Notes: a model not told the origin generated them from the sequence alone. A stretch of DNA of 56,039 bases from Bacteroidaceae bacterium (GCA_017472635.1 JAFUPU010000042.1:1-56039), one strand, 5' to 3'; positions 26,253-35,593 are shown, numbered from the stretch's first letter. Made by a program: numbers and translations.

Positions 26253-27345
26253 AAAGCACCTCATACACCTCGTGTCAAATAAAGAATGGGGCGGAGGGGA
26301 ACAGTATGTTTACGATATTTGCAGGAGCCTTGGCAATGAAGAGTATTTGGTCAGTCTGTTTTGTCGTCCTATAAAACAAGTATTCGACCGTTTGTCAACT
26401 TTGAATCTTCCATTATACGAATTACCGTTAAAGGGTGTAGCTGATGTTTTCAGTGCATGTTGTTTGTCCCGCCATTTGAGGCAAGGTGAATGTATTATCC
26501 ACTGCCATAATTTCAAGGATGCTTTTACAGCCGCGTATGCCCGTTTTCTTGCCGGGAACAAAAATGTTCGCATTGTTTTGACTCGTCATTTGGTGCGTAA
26601 GGGGAAAACTTCATGGCTTTATCGTTGGCTCTATAGAGAAATAGACACAGTAGTGTTTGTTTCGGAACTTGCGAAAAGAGAATTTCTTCGTTCTAATCCG
26701 AAGATTGATATTGAACGTTTGGTCGTTATCCCCAACAGCATTGTCCTTCCTGTGTCACTTCCTATCGTGAATGTCCGAGAAGAATTTTCCATTTCTCAAG
26801 ATTGTGTATTGGCGATGTCTCATGGACGTTTGGCAGCAGAAAAAGGGCTTGAAGTTTTGATTGATGCAATGCGGATGCTGAAAGACAAATCTATATGCCT
26901 GCTACTTATTGGGAGGGGGGAAGATGCTTATGTGGATTCTTTGAGAAAGCGTGTGGAAGAGTATGGACTGAAAGAACGTGTGCTTTTTGCCGGATTCCGT
27001 GCTCCTGTATTGCCTTATTTGTCAGCGTGTGACTTTGGTATATTGCCTTCAATTGTACAAGAAAGCAGTTCCCTCTCTTGTATGGAGTATATGTCGCAGG
27101 GGCGTACGGTCATCGCTACAAATAATGGTGGACAGGCAGAATATCTTGTGCACGGACAGAATGCATTGCTTGTGCCACCGAACGATGTGAAGGCTTTGGC
27201 GGAAAGTATAGTCGAGCTGACGGATAATGTACCAAAATGCAGCGCACTCGGACAACAGGCTCTAATCGACTATACAGAAAAATTGAATTATAACAAGTTT
27301 TTAGCATTAATCAGAAGAGTATATGAAGGAAGAACTTTGGCTTGA
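26239..27345 (+). CDS. GT4 family glycosyltransferase
   Basis: A 368-residue GT-B enzyme. The N-terminal HLVSNKEWGGGEQYVYDIC is typical of acceptor-side glycine loops; VFVSELAKREFL follows, then the donor domain with AMSHGRLAAEKGLEVLIDAM. The signature helix ESSSLSCMEYMSQGRTVIATNNGG has Glu at the first position and Glu seven residues later. It overlaps the GT2 gene at its start and the EptA-like gene at its end (23 bp), so translational coupling within one operon is likely. It may add a core sugar to LPS. Confidence 0.9.
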   Translation: MKENKKHLIHLVSNKEWGGGEQYVYDICRSLGNEEYLVSLFCRPIKQVFDRLSTLNLPLYELPLKGVADVFSACCLSRHLRQGECIIHCHNFKDAFTAAYARFLAGNKNVRIVLTRHLVRKGKTSWLYRWLYREIDTVVFVSELAKREFLRSNPKIDIERLVVIPNSIVLPVSLPIVNVREEFSISQDCVLAMSHGRLAAEKGLEVLIDAMRMLKDKSICLLLIGRGEDAYVDSLRKRVEEYGLKERVLFAGFRAPVLPYLSACDFGILPSIVQESSSLSCMEYMSQGRTVIATNNGGQAEYLVHGQNALLVPPNDVKALAESIVELTDNVPKCSALGQQALIDYTEKLNYNKFLALIRRVYEGRTLA

Positions 27346-29101
27346 ACTGGCAGCAATAGCCCTACTTTTGTGGGGAGGAGGGTTTGGTGTATACATGTCG
27401 TGCAACCACGGTATTGCCCGAAATGCCCGTGGACAGCAGTTGCGCAGATATTTATTGGCAGCATTGTGTACTATCGTACCAATGGCTATAGCCGGAATAT
27501 CTTTATTTCACCCGACCCTACTTTTTTCGCTACTGTTATCTTTGATTTGGATGACAACTTACCCCTTGCTGTTTCATTGGACCAATCGGAAAATGTCTCC
27601 TGATTACGACAATCGGATGGATATAGCAATGGGAATCTATCTTTTCGGTTGGTTGACGGGTATTTATGCTCTAATCCCTTCTTGGGGGTGGCTTATCGGA
27701 ATTTTACAATTCGTCCTTTTGCTACTTCCTGTTTTTCAATGGGTTTATTACTTTGCTTGCAAAAATTGTATAGATGCAAATGGGATGAAAATGCTTCAAG
27801 AGACGCATTACAACGAAATTATAGAATTTTTGCGCTCATATAACCCATTGGTGATATTATCTGTGCTGTCAGGTATATTAATAGTAATGGGAGTATGCTT
27901 ATCGGTGAATATTTATGCTCCTCCCGCAATGCTCGAGTTACCTTGGTGGAAAACGCTTCTCTTGATGGGTATTGTAGGCTTTATTTCTGTTTATATATGG
28001 AAACCCCAGAAGGGCATATTTGTTAGAACGGGAGTTGTATCGCTGTTTTTAATTGTGAAAGAGTATGTTGAGAAAAACAACCGATATATAACTGATATGC
28101 AGGGACGTATCAACGAATTGAATGTGGAAGCCTTATCAATAAATCCCAAGAAACCGTCAACTATCATGATGGTAATAGGAGAATCTGCCTCGCGTGACTT
28201 TATGAGTGCGTTTGTAAAAATGGATAGAGAAACGACGCCTTGGTTGGATGCGTTGGCTAAAGATTCGGAGCATTGCATAATTTTTCCTCATGCTTATAGT
28301 TGCGATATCCAAACCGTCCCGACTTTAGAGAAAGCTTTAACTGAGTATAACCAATATGACGGAGGAGAGTTTTTTACTTCGTGTTCCGTAGTTGACATAG
28401 CCCGCAAACTTGGATGGAAAATACATTGGTATAGCAATCAAGGGCATTTAGGTGCAGCCGATACTCCTATTACCTTGGTTGCTAATACTTCAGATGTGGC
28501 AAAATTGACCAAACAAGAACTCAATAAGGTGCAGTATGACGAAAGCCTCATTGAATTTTTAGACGAAGTGGATCCACAGCAAAACAACCTCGTGGTGTTG
28601 CACCTCAAAGGCAGCCATTTCAATTTTGAAAACCGATTCCCGGCTTCATGCCGGAAGTGGGGGAAAGACGGAGACAACAACAATATAGTCAACTATCTGA
28701 ACTCTCTGCATTACACAGATTCAGTCTTAAAACGTTTCTTTCAATATGGTCAGAAGCGATTAAATCTCCAAGCGATGGTCTATTTCTCAGACCATGGTTG
28801 TGTGCCGGATCGCCATCGGTTACCGAATTTCGGAGGGTTTGGAGATACCCGTATTCCGTTGGTTGTATGGCTTAGCGAGGAATATTGCCAGCATCATCCG
28901 CATAGAGCAGAAGCGTTACGTGCCAATAAAGAGTGTTACTGGACGAATGATTTGGCTTATGAATTAATTTGCGGCATCATGGATATCAAGAGCAACCACT
29001 TCAAGGAATACAATTCGTTGGCTTCGTTTGAATATCGCTATACTCGAGATGATTTGTCGGCTATAGACGGACGTATAAAGATTGCAAATGACAGAGAATA
29101 G
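27323..29101 (+). CDS. EptA-type phosphoethanolamine transferase (membrane sulfatase fold)
   Basis: A 592-residue inner-membrane enzyme with about five N-terminal membrane helices (to about 245) and a periplasmic catalytic domain. Family motifs are MMVIGESASRDFMSAF (first metal Glu), CDIQTVPTLEKAL (Thr after IQ, the likely nucleophile), LHLKGSHFNF and YFSDHGCVPDRH (metal Asp-His). EptA enzymes transfer phosphoethanolamine to lipid A or core sugars and alter charge and polymyxin sensitivity; activity here is inferred from the fold and LPS context. It is the last gene of the rightward operon and overlaps the GT4 gene by 23 bp. Confidence 0.88.
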   Translation: MKEELWLELAAIALLLWGGGFGVYMSCNHGIARNARGQQLRRYLLAALCTIVPMAIAGISLFHPTLLFSLLLSLIWMTTYPLLFHWTNRKMSPDYDNRMDIAMGIYLFGWLTGIYALIPSWGWLIGILQFVLLLLPVFQWVYYFACKNCIDANGMKMLQETHYNEIIEFLRSYNPLVILSVLSGILIVMGVCLSVNIYAPPAMLELPWWKTLLLMGIVGFISVYIWKPQKGIFVRTGVVSLFLIVKEYVEKNNRYITDMQGRINELNVEALSINPKKPSTIMMVIGESASRDFMSAFVKMDRETTPWLDALAKDSEHCIIFPHAYSCDIQTVPTLEKALTEYNQYDGGEFFTSCSVVDIARKLGWKIHWYSNQGHLGAADTPITLVANTSDVAKLTKQELNKVQYDESLIEFLDEVDPQQNNLVVLHLKGSHFNFENRFPASCRKWGKDGDNNNIVNYLNSLHYTDSVLKRFFQYGQKRLNLQAMVYFSDHGCVPDRHRLPNFGGFGDTRIPLVVWLSEEYCQHHPHRAEALRANKECYWTNDLAYELICGIMDIKSNHFKEYNSLASFEYRYTRDDLSAIDGRIKIANDRE

Positions 29102-29132
29102 TATTAAAACATTCATTCTCTTCATTCTTATT

Positions 29133-30071
29133 TTATTCGTTTCCTGTTTTTTTGAGTACTACTTTTCCATTGATTATCTGAAAACGACTCTCAAATTTCT
29201 CTCGCGAACGTTTCCACCGATTATGGCTCCACAGCCAATAAGACGGAGCCTGTTTGATAGTTTCTTCCAACAAACGCATATAAGTTTCTGTGATAGGAAA
29301 TTCGGATGTCGTTTTCCCGGCCAGATCCATTAATTTGAAGTGGGCTTTATAATATCCACGCCGAGGACGTTGCATATCTATGTAACAAAGACAAGCGTCC
29401 AGTTGCTTGGCAATCCGTTCTGTACCGGTAAAAACCGGAGTCTCTTGGTTGAAAAAGTCCATCCAAAGATGAATGCTGTTCCAATGTGGTGTTTGGTCGG
29501 CAATGAATCCGATGATTGTTTTCTGACCTTCTTTTTTGAGTGTGATCATTCTTCTTAATGTATCATTCATTGCTATATTCTCTGCTCCAAAACGACTGCG
29601 TTGCTCTAAAAACAGTTTGTTCATCGTCTCATTCTCTAATGGATGATAAATTTGAGCACAGTGCAACTTGTCTCCCGTCCATAAAGGGAGAGAAGCCACC
29701 CATTCCCAATTGCAATAGTGTCCCAAATAGGCAAAACAAAGAGTTTGTCCTTTCGCTTCCATTTGAGCATAGATTTCTTCCAAACCATCAAAGGTCATTC
29801 GTTCTCTCATCTCTTTTTCGTTCATAGAGCGTATTTTGATAGTTTCCACAACATAGTCGCAAAACCATGAGTAAAAGCCTTTTTCTATTCTGACTATCTC
29901 TTTTTCTTCCTTTTCGGGGAAGGATTTGACAAGGTTCTTACGCACCACTTTGCGGCGGTAGCGAACGACATAGTAAAGGGGAAAATAGACAAGGTCGCTG
30001 ATAAAGTACAATATCCACATAGGGAGTAGCGACATCAGTTTCCATAGCGAACGGATAAGATGATATATCAT
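29133..30071 (-). CDS. LpxL/HtrB family lipid A acyltransferase
   Basis: A stand-alone paralog of the acyltransferase half of the fusion at 20003. I chose the ATG at 30071 (MIYHLIRSLWKLMSLLP, 312 residues): it gives the usual membrane-anchor start, aligns with Met343 of the fusion, and lies 36 bp after a promoter-like box; the frame is open to 30233 but that part has no family resemblance. The catalytic HX4E motif is HYCNWE (His118, Glu123). TGTERIAKQLD and the C-terminal PSYWLWSHNRWKR match the family. It would transfer a secondary acyl chain to the lipid A precursor at the inner membrane. It converges with the EptA-like gene, 31 bp apart. Confidence 0.9.
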   Translation of the reverse strand: MIYHLIRSLWKLMSLLPMWILYFISDLVYFPLYYVVRYRRKVVRKNLVKSFPEKEEKEIVRIEKGFYSWFCDYVVETIKIRSMNEKEMRERMTFDGLEEIYAQMEAKGQTLCFAYLGHYCNWEWVASLPLWTGDKLHCAQIYHPLENETMNKLFLEQRSRFGAENIAMNDTLRRMITLKKEGQKTIIGFIADQTPHWNSIHLWMDFFNQETPVFTGTERIAKQLDACLCYIDMQRPRRGYYKAHFKLMDLAGKTTSEFPITETYMRLLEETIKQAPSYWLWSHNRWKRSREKFESRFQIINGKVVLKKTGNE

Positions 30072-30102
30072 ATTCTTCTTGTTATAAATGGATAAGTATT
30101 CA

Positions 30103-30140
30103 GCATGCGAAATTACTAAAAAAAGGAGACATGCGAAATT
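30103..30140 (-). promoter_or_regulatory. LpxL gene promoter with duplicated TTTCGCATG box
   Basis: On the minus strand TAATTTCG (30108-30115) lies 36 bp before the ATG at 30071 and is preceded by a T-tract and AG. The 11-mer AATTTCGCATG occurs twice, at 30104-30114 and 30130-30140, 26 bp apart. The same variant -7 box precedes the GT4 gene at 23474. Sharing suggests a common regulator or sigma specificity, which is inference. Confidence 0.5.
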
Positions 30141-30270
30141 TCTTTCAAGAAAAAGCGTTCTTTCTTTCATTTTTTCTTCATTCGCTTCAATAAAAAAAAG
30201 AATCACCTGCTGAATATCTCTTTTATCCTGCATAAAATAGAGTTTTCGGGAGAATTGAAGTTTGTTTATA

Positions 30271-30335
30271 GCCTTTGAATATGTGTTTATAGCTTATAAA
30301 CATGTGTTCAAAGGCTATAAACATGTGTTCAAAGG
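30271..30335. repeat. Three copies of a 20-21 bp element, one inverted
   Basis: TATAAACATGTGTTCAAAGG occurs twice in tandem at 30295-30314 and 30316-30335. A diverged inverted copy at 30271-30291 pairs with the first to form a stem of about 21 bp with three mismatched positions, some tolerable as G-U. It lies in a gene-free gap of about 320 bp between the promoter of the LpxL gene and the CoA-transferase terminator. It may be an operator array or a small mobile-repeat remnant. Confidence 0.75.
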
Positions 30336-30456
30336 TTATGAATAAAATAGTTTGGAGGATAAAAGAGGTTTTAACCCGGATTTTCCGCTTTATTAATAGG
30401 ATGGTGAAGTTTTAAATGCTGCCGGAGAGGTTTTCTACCTGAGATATTTACACAAA

Positions 30457-30504
30457 AAGCACGGATTTTCAGTCTTGATCAAACAAAACGGAAAATCCGT
30501 GCTT
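30457..30504 (-). terminator. Rho-independent terminator of the CoA-transferase gene
   Basis: A 14-bp perfect stem (30457-30470 with 30491-30504) is followed on the minus strand by TTT and a T-rich stretch. It lies about 50 bp after the stop of the minus-strand CoA-transferase gene. Confidence 0.85.
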
Positions 30505-30552
30505 GTCCTGTCTCTCTATTTTAAAGCTGGAAGACAGGTTGTGGTAATGCGC

Positions 30553-32049
30553 TTATTTGCTGTATTCAGCCCAATCGGTCAAACGCATGTCTCCCTTCTT
30601 GAGGAGGGCGTCGTGCATGCCCAATGCTGCCGCGATGTTGTGTGCAGTCTGTCCCTTTGAAGCCATCTTCAGGTAGTCCCACAACAAGTTCTTGTAGTCG
30701 GGGTGGGCACAATTCTCGATGATGGTTTGTGCACGCTCGGCAGGACTCTTTCCACGCAGGTCTGCCACTCCCTGTTCGGTGACGATGATGTTTACATCGT
30801 GTTCTGTATGGTCGTGGTGCGACACCATAGGCACGATGGCGCTGATTTTTCCCTCTTTTGCCACTGACGGGCAGGTAAAGATAGAGATATAGGCATTGCG
30901 TGTGAAGTCTCCCGAGCCACCGATTCCGTTCATCATCTTGGTGCCGGTGATATGAGTTGAGTTAACGTTGCCGTAGATATCTGCTTCAATGGCTGTATTG
31001 ATAGAGATAATGCCCAAACGGCGCACCACTTCGGGGCTGTTTGATATTTCGCTCGGACGCATCATCAGTTTGTCGCGGAAGAAGTCGATGTCGTCATAGA
31101 TGCCTTGCAGGCAATCGTTGGTGACGGTAAGCGAGCAGGTACTTCCGAATTTCACCCGTCCGGCACGGATGAGGTTCACCACTGAGTCTTGCAGCACCTC
31201 GGTGTACATTTCAAAGGGAGGGATGGTGGTGTTTCTTCCCAAGGCTCCCAATACGGCATTGGCAATATTGCCCACACCGCTTTGCAAGGGCAGGAAGGTT
31301 GAAGGTATAATGCCTCTTTTCATGTCGGCAGCCAAGAAGTCAGCCACGTTCTGTCCGATTTTATCGGTAATAGGGTCGGGTGCCGTAAAGCTACGTGCCT
31401 CATCGGGCTTGTTCACCTCCACGATGCCGATGATTTTCTTCGGGTCTACTTGCACATAGGGCACTCCGATGCGGTCGCTGGGTTTGAAGATGGGGATTTC
31501 GCGACGGTAGGGCGGGTCAAGTGGTTCGTATACGTCGTGCAGTCCCATGCAGTTTTTGCTGTGGGCACTGTTCAGCTCGATGATGACTTTGTCTGCCAAT
31601 CGTGCGATAGTGGGTGAGATACCGCCGGCTGCGGTCAAGTAGACTTTTCCATCAGGTGTAACCTCACAGGCTTCGAGTATGGCCACGTTTACTTTACCCA
31701 TAAATCCGTAGCGTACCTCTTGCGCCATCTGTGAGAGATGAATGTCGTTGTAGGCTATCTCTCCGTTGTTGACTGCTTTACGGAAATCAGGATTGGTTGT
31801 ATAGGGTGCACGATAGCGGATAGCCTTGATGCGTGAAAGAATTCCGTCGGTAGCATCTCCCGTAGATGCACCGGTGAAAATGCCTATCTGAAACGGGCGT
31901 CCGGCTTCGTGTTCTGCTTCTGCTATTTTTGCAATCTCAGGGGTTACCGCTTTGGGGGTTCCTGCGGGTGTAAAACCGCTGAGTCCGATGTTGTCACCAT
32001 GTTTGACGTAACTGGCAGCTTCAGCTGCTGAAATGATTCTGAAACTCAT
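30553..32049 (-). CDS. Acetyl-CoA hydrolase/succinate CoA-transferase family protein
   Basis: A 498-residue cytoplasmic CoA-transferase of the family of Cat1 and SCACT (succinyl-CoA:acetate or propionyl-CoA:succinate CoA-transferase). Recognisable pieces are GLSGFTPAGTPKAVTPEIA at the N-terminus, IFTGASTGD, VDPKKIIGIVE, LQSGVGNIANAVLG, the region MYTEVLQDS with the likely catalytic Glu, and MNGIGGSGDFTRNAY. In Bacteroidales such enzymes serve succinate/propionate or acetate fermentation and save CoA-thioester energy. Exact acyl specificity cannot be read from sequence. It is preceded 39 bp upstream by a small membrane-anchored protein gene, which may share its promoter. Confidence 0.9.
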   Translation of the reverse strand: MSFRIISAAEAASYVKHGDNIGLSGFTPAGTPKAVTPEIAKIAEAEHEAGRPFQIGIFTGASTGDATDGILSRIKAIRYRAPYTTNPDFRKAVNNGEIAYNDIHLSQMAQEVRYGFMGKVNVAILEACEVTPDGKVYLTAAGGISPTIARLADKVIIELNSAHSKNCMGLHDVYEPLDPPYRREIPIFKPSDRIGVPYVQVDPKKIIGIVEVNKPDEARSFTAPDPITDKIGQNVADFLAADMKRGIIPSTFLPLQSGVGNIANAVLGALGRNTTIPPFEMYTEVLQDSVVNLIRAGRVKFGSTCSLTVTNDCLQGIYDDIDFFRDKLMMRPSEISNSPEVVRRLGIISINTAIEADIYGNVNSTHITGTKMMNGIGGSGDFTRNAYISIFTCPSVAKEGKISAIVPMVSHHDHTEHDVNIIVTEQGVADLRGKSPAERAQTIIENCAHPDYKNLLWDYLKMASKGQTAHNIAAALGMHDALLKKGDMRLTDWAEYSK

Positions 32050-32088
32050 GTGATTCTTTTTCTTTATATTAATTTTCTTTTTCCTTTT

Positions 32089-32463
32089 TTATTCCATCCC
32101 CTTTGCCTTTCCCAAGATTTCAGCGTACAGGAATGCCTTTCGGGCACCGGACGGGGTCTTCAGTGCCTTTTTTGTTTGGGAAAGTGAAGTGTGGGGATTT
32201 GACGGGCTCTGTGCCTCACAAGCTTTGACGGGTGCAGGCTGCTTGGTAGTTCTGTCGGCAAGAGGCGCATTGGATTGACGTTGCTTCTTTAATACAGGTT
32301 GGGTGGGTATGGTTTCCCACTCCGGGTTAGGTTGTTCTTCTTCAAAATCAGCAGCCTCATCTTGCGGGAAGGGAAACTCGCCGGAGGTGACTTTCTTTTT
32401 GTTGAAGAAGGCTCCCAAGGCAATGATTGTTATCCAAATGATGACAGAAATGATTGAATCCAT
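32089..32463 (-). CDS. Small membrane-anchored hypothetical protein
   Basis: I do not recognise this 124-residue protein. Residues 3-20 (SIISVIIWITIIALGAFF) are a single N-terminal membrane helix, followed by a basic NKKK and a hydrophilic, Pro/Gln/Lys-rich, probably disordered tail. The C-terminus (ARKAFLYAEILGKAKG) could form an amphipathic helix. The layout suggests a cytoplasmic tail anchored in the inner membrane. It has a promoter box 27 bp upstream and lies 39 bp before the CoA-transferase gene, so the two may be co-transcribed. Confidence 0.7.
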   Translation of the reverse strand: MDSIISVIIWITIIALGAFFNKKKVTSGEFPFPQDEAADFEEEQPNPEWETIPTQPVLKKQRQSNAPLADRTTKQPAPVKACEAQSPSNPHTSLSQTKKALKTPSGARKAFLYAEILGKAKGME

Positions 32464-32489
32464 CGCTTTAATCTCATTGTTTTCATGGG

Positions 32490-32497
32490 CAAAGATA
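32490..32497 (-). promoter_or_regulatory. Bacteroidales -7 promoter box
   Basis: On the minus strand TATCTTTG followed by CCC fits TAnnTTTG and lies 27 bp before the ATG at 32463. It probably drives the small membrane protein and the CoA-transferase gene. No matching -33 element at the expected spacing was found. Confidence 0.6.
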
Positions 32498-32625
32498 GCG
32501 AGTTTTTGTCAAACTGATGGGATTCGGGGCAGGAAAAAGAGCATTTTAGGGTAAAATCACCAATTATGTTTCCATTTTGTTATTGATTTTTCTTGTAACA
32601 TACAGCCGTTTTTCTTTTTATTGCT

Positions 32626-32633
32626 TACCTTTG
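32626..32633 (+). promoter_or_regulatory. Bacteroidales -7 promoter box of fkp
   Basis: TACCTTTG followed by CAGT fits TAnnTTTG and lies 58 bp before the chosen start at 32691. Confidence 0.65.
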
Positions 32634-32690
32634 CAGTAATTAACGGGCAGGATGCGCGGTGCATCCACAAACAAAAAAAAGAGAGAGACG

Positions 32691-35537
32691 ATGATAAAAA
32701 AGTTGCTGTCGCTGCCACCGAATCTGGTGGAGTGTTTTCATGAAATAGAGGGAGCGGATGAACGACAATGGTTTTGCACGAACGACCCGGTAGGAAAAAA
32801 ACTGGGCTCGGGAGGAGGCACGGCATGGCTGTTGCAACAATGCTGGCACAAAGAGGCATCAGACACGAAGTTTGAAACTTGGCTGGCAGGTGAAAAACGG
32901 GTGCTGCTGCATGCGGGCGGACAAAGCAGGAGGTTGCCAGGCTATGCGCCATCGGGCAAAATTCTGACACCGGTGCCCATATTCAGGTGGAAAGTGGGAC
33001 AACGGCTGAAACAGAACCTGTTGCAACTGCAATTGCCCTTGTATGAGCAAATAATAAAACAGGCTCCCGAGGCAATGCATACGCTGATAGCCAGCGGCGA
33101 CGTATATATACGGACGGACAAACCCTTGCAGCCGATACCGGAGGCAGATGTCGTATGCTACGGACTGTGGGCAGACCCTAACCTGGCTAAAAATCACGGT
33201 GTGTTTGCCATCAACCGGCAGGCACCCGACAGGCTGGACTTTATGCTGCAGAAACCATCGGTGGAGAAACTGGCGGAACTGATGCAGACCCATCTGTTTA
33301 TGATGGATATAGGAATCTGGCTGTTGAGCGATAAGGCGATGAACCTGCTGATGAAGCGGTCGACCGACGCAACGGACGAGGTGAAATACTACGACCTGTA
33401 TACCGACTTCGGGCAGGCATTAGGAGAAAACCCCACCCTGCCCGACGAAGAACTGAAAGAGCTGAAAGTGGCGATATTGCCGCTCGAGGGGGGAGAATTC
33501 TACCACTACGGCACCAGCCGCGAACTGATATCGTCGACCGTAGCTGTGCAGAACGTGGTGAACGACCAGCGCGAAATCATACACCGTCGGGTAAAGGCAC
33601 ATCCTGCCATGTTTGTGCAGAATGCAATAAACGATTACCCCCTGTCGGGAGAGAACCACGAATTATGGATTGAAAACAGCCACATACCTGCTACCTGGAG
33701 CCTGCAACACCGGCATATCATCACCGGCATACCCGAAAATGAATGGCACATCCAGTTGCCCGCAGAGGTTTGTCTTGACATCGTCCCGATAGGAGAAAAG
33801 GCATGGGCGGTGCGTCCCTATGGGTGGGAAGATGCATTCAAAGGGAACCTGAAGGATGAGGCGGTAACTTACCTTGGACAACCGTTTGCCCGATGGGCTG
33901 CACAGCGGGGGATTGACATCGATGAGATAGAGCAGAACCACGACCTGCAGGCGGCACGCATCTTCCCCATATGTCACCACACCGATGAGATGGAGCATGT
34001 GATAAACTGGATGGTGAAAGGAACTGAAGATGCAGCAGGGGGACGCCTGTGGAGGGAGGCTGAAAAGTTGTCGGCGGACGAACTCTCTGCCCAAGCAAAC
34101 ATGCGGCGCCTATACAGCCAGCGCGAGAAGTTCCGCTGCAAAAATTGGCAGGCACTGGCTGAAAACTATACCAAAAGCGTATTCTACCAGGTAAACCTCG
34201 ACGATGCGGCACGCGAATTCTGCCGATTCGGACTGGCAGAACCCAAACCACTGGCAGAAGAGGCTCCACTGATGACACGCATACACGACTATGCTTTCCG
34301 GGCGCGCATCAAGCAACTGCAAGGAGAAGACCCGCGAGAAGAGGAGGAGAAAGCCTTCGGACTGCTGAGTAAAGGATTGACAGACAGTATACTCAACCAC
34401 AAGCAACATCCACAAAGAGATGTATATGCCGACCAGATTGTGTGGGGACGCTGCCCTGTCCGCATCGACCTGGCAGGCGGTTGGACAGATACACCGCCAT
34501 ATCCCCTGGGAGAAGGAGGGAATGTGGTGAACATAGCCATCGAACTGAACGGACAGCCGCCCTTGCAGGCATACGTAAAACCTTGCCGCGAATATAAGGT
34601 GATATTACGCTCGATAGACTTGGGAGCCATGGAGGTGGTCTCTACCTACGAAGAGTTGTGCGACTTTGCACGCGTAGGTTCGCCCTTCTCTATCCCCAAG
34701 GCTGCATTGGCACTGGCAGGATTCTGTCCGACGTATGCCGCTGAAAGCTTTGCCACATTGGAACGTCAGCTGCAAGCATTCGGCTCGGGCATCGAGGTCA
34801 CACTCTTGTCAGCCATACCGGCAGGTTCAGGACTAGGTACCAGTTCGATATTGGCAGCTACCGTGCTGGGGGCATTGTCAGACTTTTGCGGCTTGGCATG
34901 GGACAAGAACGAGATATGCCAACGTACGCTTGCCCTTGAGCAACTACTCACCACGGGCGGTGGATGGCAAGACCAGTATGGAGGAGTGTTGCAAGGCGTG
35001 AAACTGTTGCAGACAACTGCCGGATTCAATCAAAGTCCCTTGGTGAGATGGTTGCCCGACTATCTCTTCACCAACCCCGAATACCGGCAGTGCCACCTGC
35101 TTTACTATACCGGCATTACACGCACGGCAAAAGGCATTTTGGCTGAAATCGTGCGACGCATGTTCCTCAACGAAACGGATCAGCTGCAGCAGCTTGCCCA
35201 CATGAAGACGCATGCACTGGATCTGAGCGAGGCTATCGGACGAGGCAACTTCCATGAAATGGGCAGGTTGGTCGGACTCACCTGGGAGCAGAACAAGCGT
35301 CTCGACAATGGCACCAACCCACCTGCTGTGGAGGCCATCATTGCACAAATCAAAGATTATTGTCTGGGATACAAATTGCCGGGAGCCGGAGGAGGAGGAT
35401 ATCTCTACATGGTGGCAAAAGACCCTGAAGCGGCAGCACGCATACGCACAACACTACAAGGTAATGCTCAAAACGACAGTGCCCGGTTCGTAGAAATGGC
35501 ACTCTCAAACAAAGGATTGCAGATAAGCCGGAGTTGA
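32691..35537 (+). CDS. fkp: Bifunctional L-fucokinase/L-fucose-1-phosphate guanylyltransferase
   Basis: Salvages L-fucose to GDP-L-fucose for fucosylation of surface capsule and glycoproteins, a known trait of Bacteroides. The N-terminal half has a nucleotidyltransferase motif (HAGGQSRRLPGYAPSGKILT, about 74-93). The C-terminal half is a GHMP kinase with CPVRIDLAGGWTDTPPY and the ATP loop PAGSGLGTSS at about 709-718. With the ATG at 32691 (MIKKLLSLPPNL) the protein has 948 residues, essentially the family length; an upstream in-frame start at 32652 would add an unconserved basic stretch. The gene is monocistronic, with its own promoter box and a strong terminator palindrome at 35554. Confidence 0.95.
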   Translation: MIKKLLSLPPNLVECFHEIEGADERQWFCTNDPVGKKLGSGGGTAWLLQQCWHKEASDTKFETWLAGEKRVLLHAGGQSRRLPGYAPSGKILTPVPIFRWKVGQRLKQNLLQLQLPLYEQIIKQAPEAMHTLIASGDVYIRTDKPLQPIPEADVVCYGLWADPNLAKNHGVFAINRQAPDRLDFMLQKPSVEKLAELMQTHLFMMDIGIWLLSDKAMNLLMKRSTDATDEVKYYDLYTDFGQALGENPTLPDEELKELKVAILPLEGGEFYHYGTSRELISSTVAVQNVVNDQREIIHRRVKAHPAMFVQNAINDYPLSGENHELWIENSHIPATWSLQHRHIITGIPENEWHIQLPAEVCLDIVPIGEKAWAVRPYGWEDAFKGNLKDEAVTYLGQPFARWAAQRGIDIDEIEQNHDLQAARIFPICHHTDEMEHVINWMVKGTEDAAGGRLWREAEKLSADELSAQANMRRLYSQREKFRCKNWQALAENYTKSVFYQVNLDDAAREFCRFGLAEPKPLAEEAPLMTRIHDYAFRARIKQLQGEDPREEEEKAFGLLSKGLTDSILNHKQHPQRDVYADQIVWGRCPVRIDLAGGWTDTPPYPLGEGGNVVNIAIELNGQPPLQAYVKPCREYKVILRSIDLGAMEVVSTYEELCDFARVGSPFSIPKAALALAGFCPTYAAESFATLERQLQAFGSGIEVTLLSAIPAGSGLGTSSILAATVLGALSDFCGLAWDKNEICQRTLALEQLLTTGGGWQDQYGGVLQGVKLLQTTAGFNQSPLVRWLPDYLFTNPEYRQCHLLYYTGITRTAKGILAEIVRRMFLNETDQLQQLAHMKTHALDLSEAIGRGNFHEMGRLVGLTWEQNKRLDNGTNPPAVEAIIAQIKDYCLGYKLPGAGGGGYLYMVAKDPEAAARIRTTLQGNAQNDSARFVEMALSNKGLQISRS

Positions 35538-35553
35538 AATTGCTGGAAAGATA

Positions 35554-35593
35554 AAAGAAGGGGGTGTGTCAACGTTGACACACCCCCTTCTTT
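35554..35593. terminator. Perfect 40-bp palindrome, bidirectional terminator
   Basis: The two 20-base halves are perfect reverse complements (AAAGAAGGGGGTGTGTCAAC and its complement) with no loop, flanked by short A/T-rich ends on both sides. It lies between the convergent fkp and nrdG genes and can terminate both. Confidence 0.85.

Noticed and set aside
30072-30233. N-terminal extension of the LpxL protein
   Set aside because: The frame is open, but the extra residues cover the promoter-like box and do not match the family; the paralogous half of the fusion protein aligns with the ATG at 30071.
32652-32690. Upstream start for fkp
   Set aside because: It would add 13 mostly basic residues (RGASTNKKKRET) not expected from the family; the ATG at 32691 gives the normal length.
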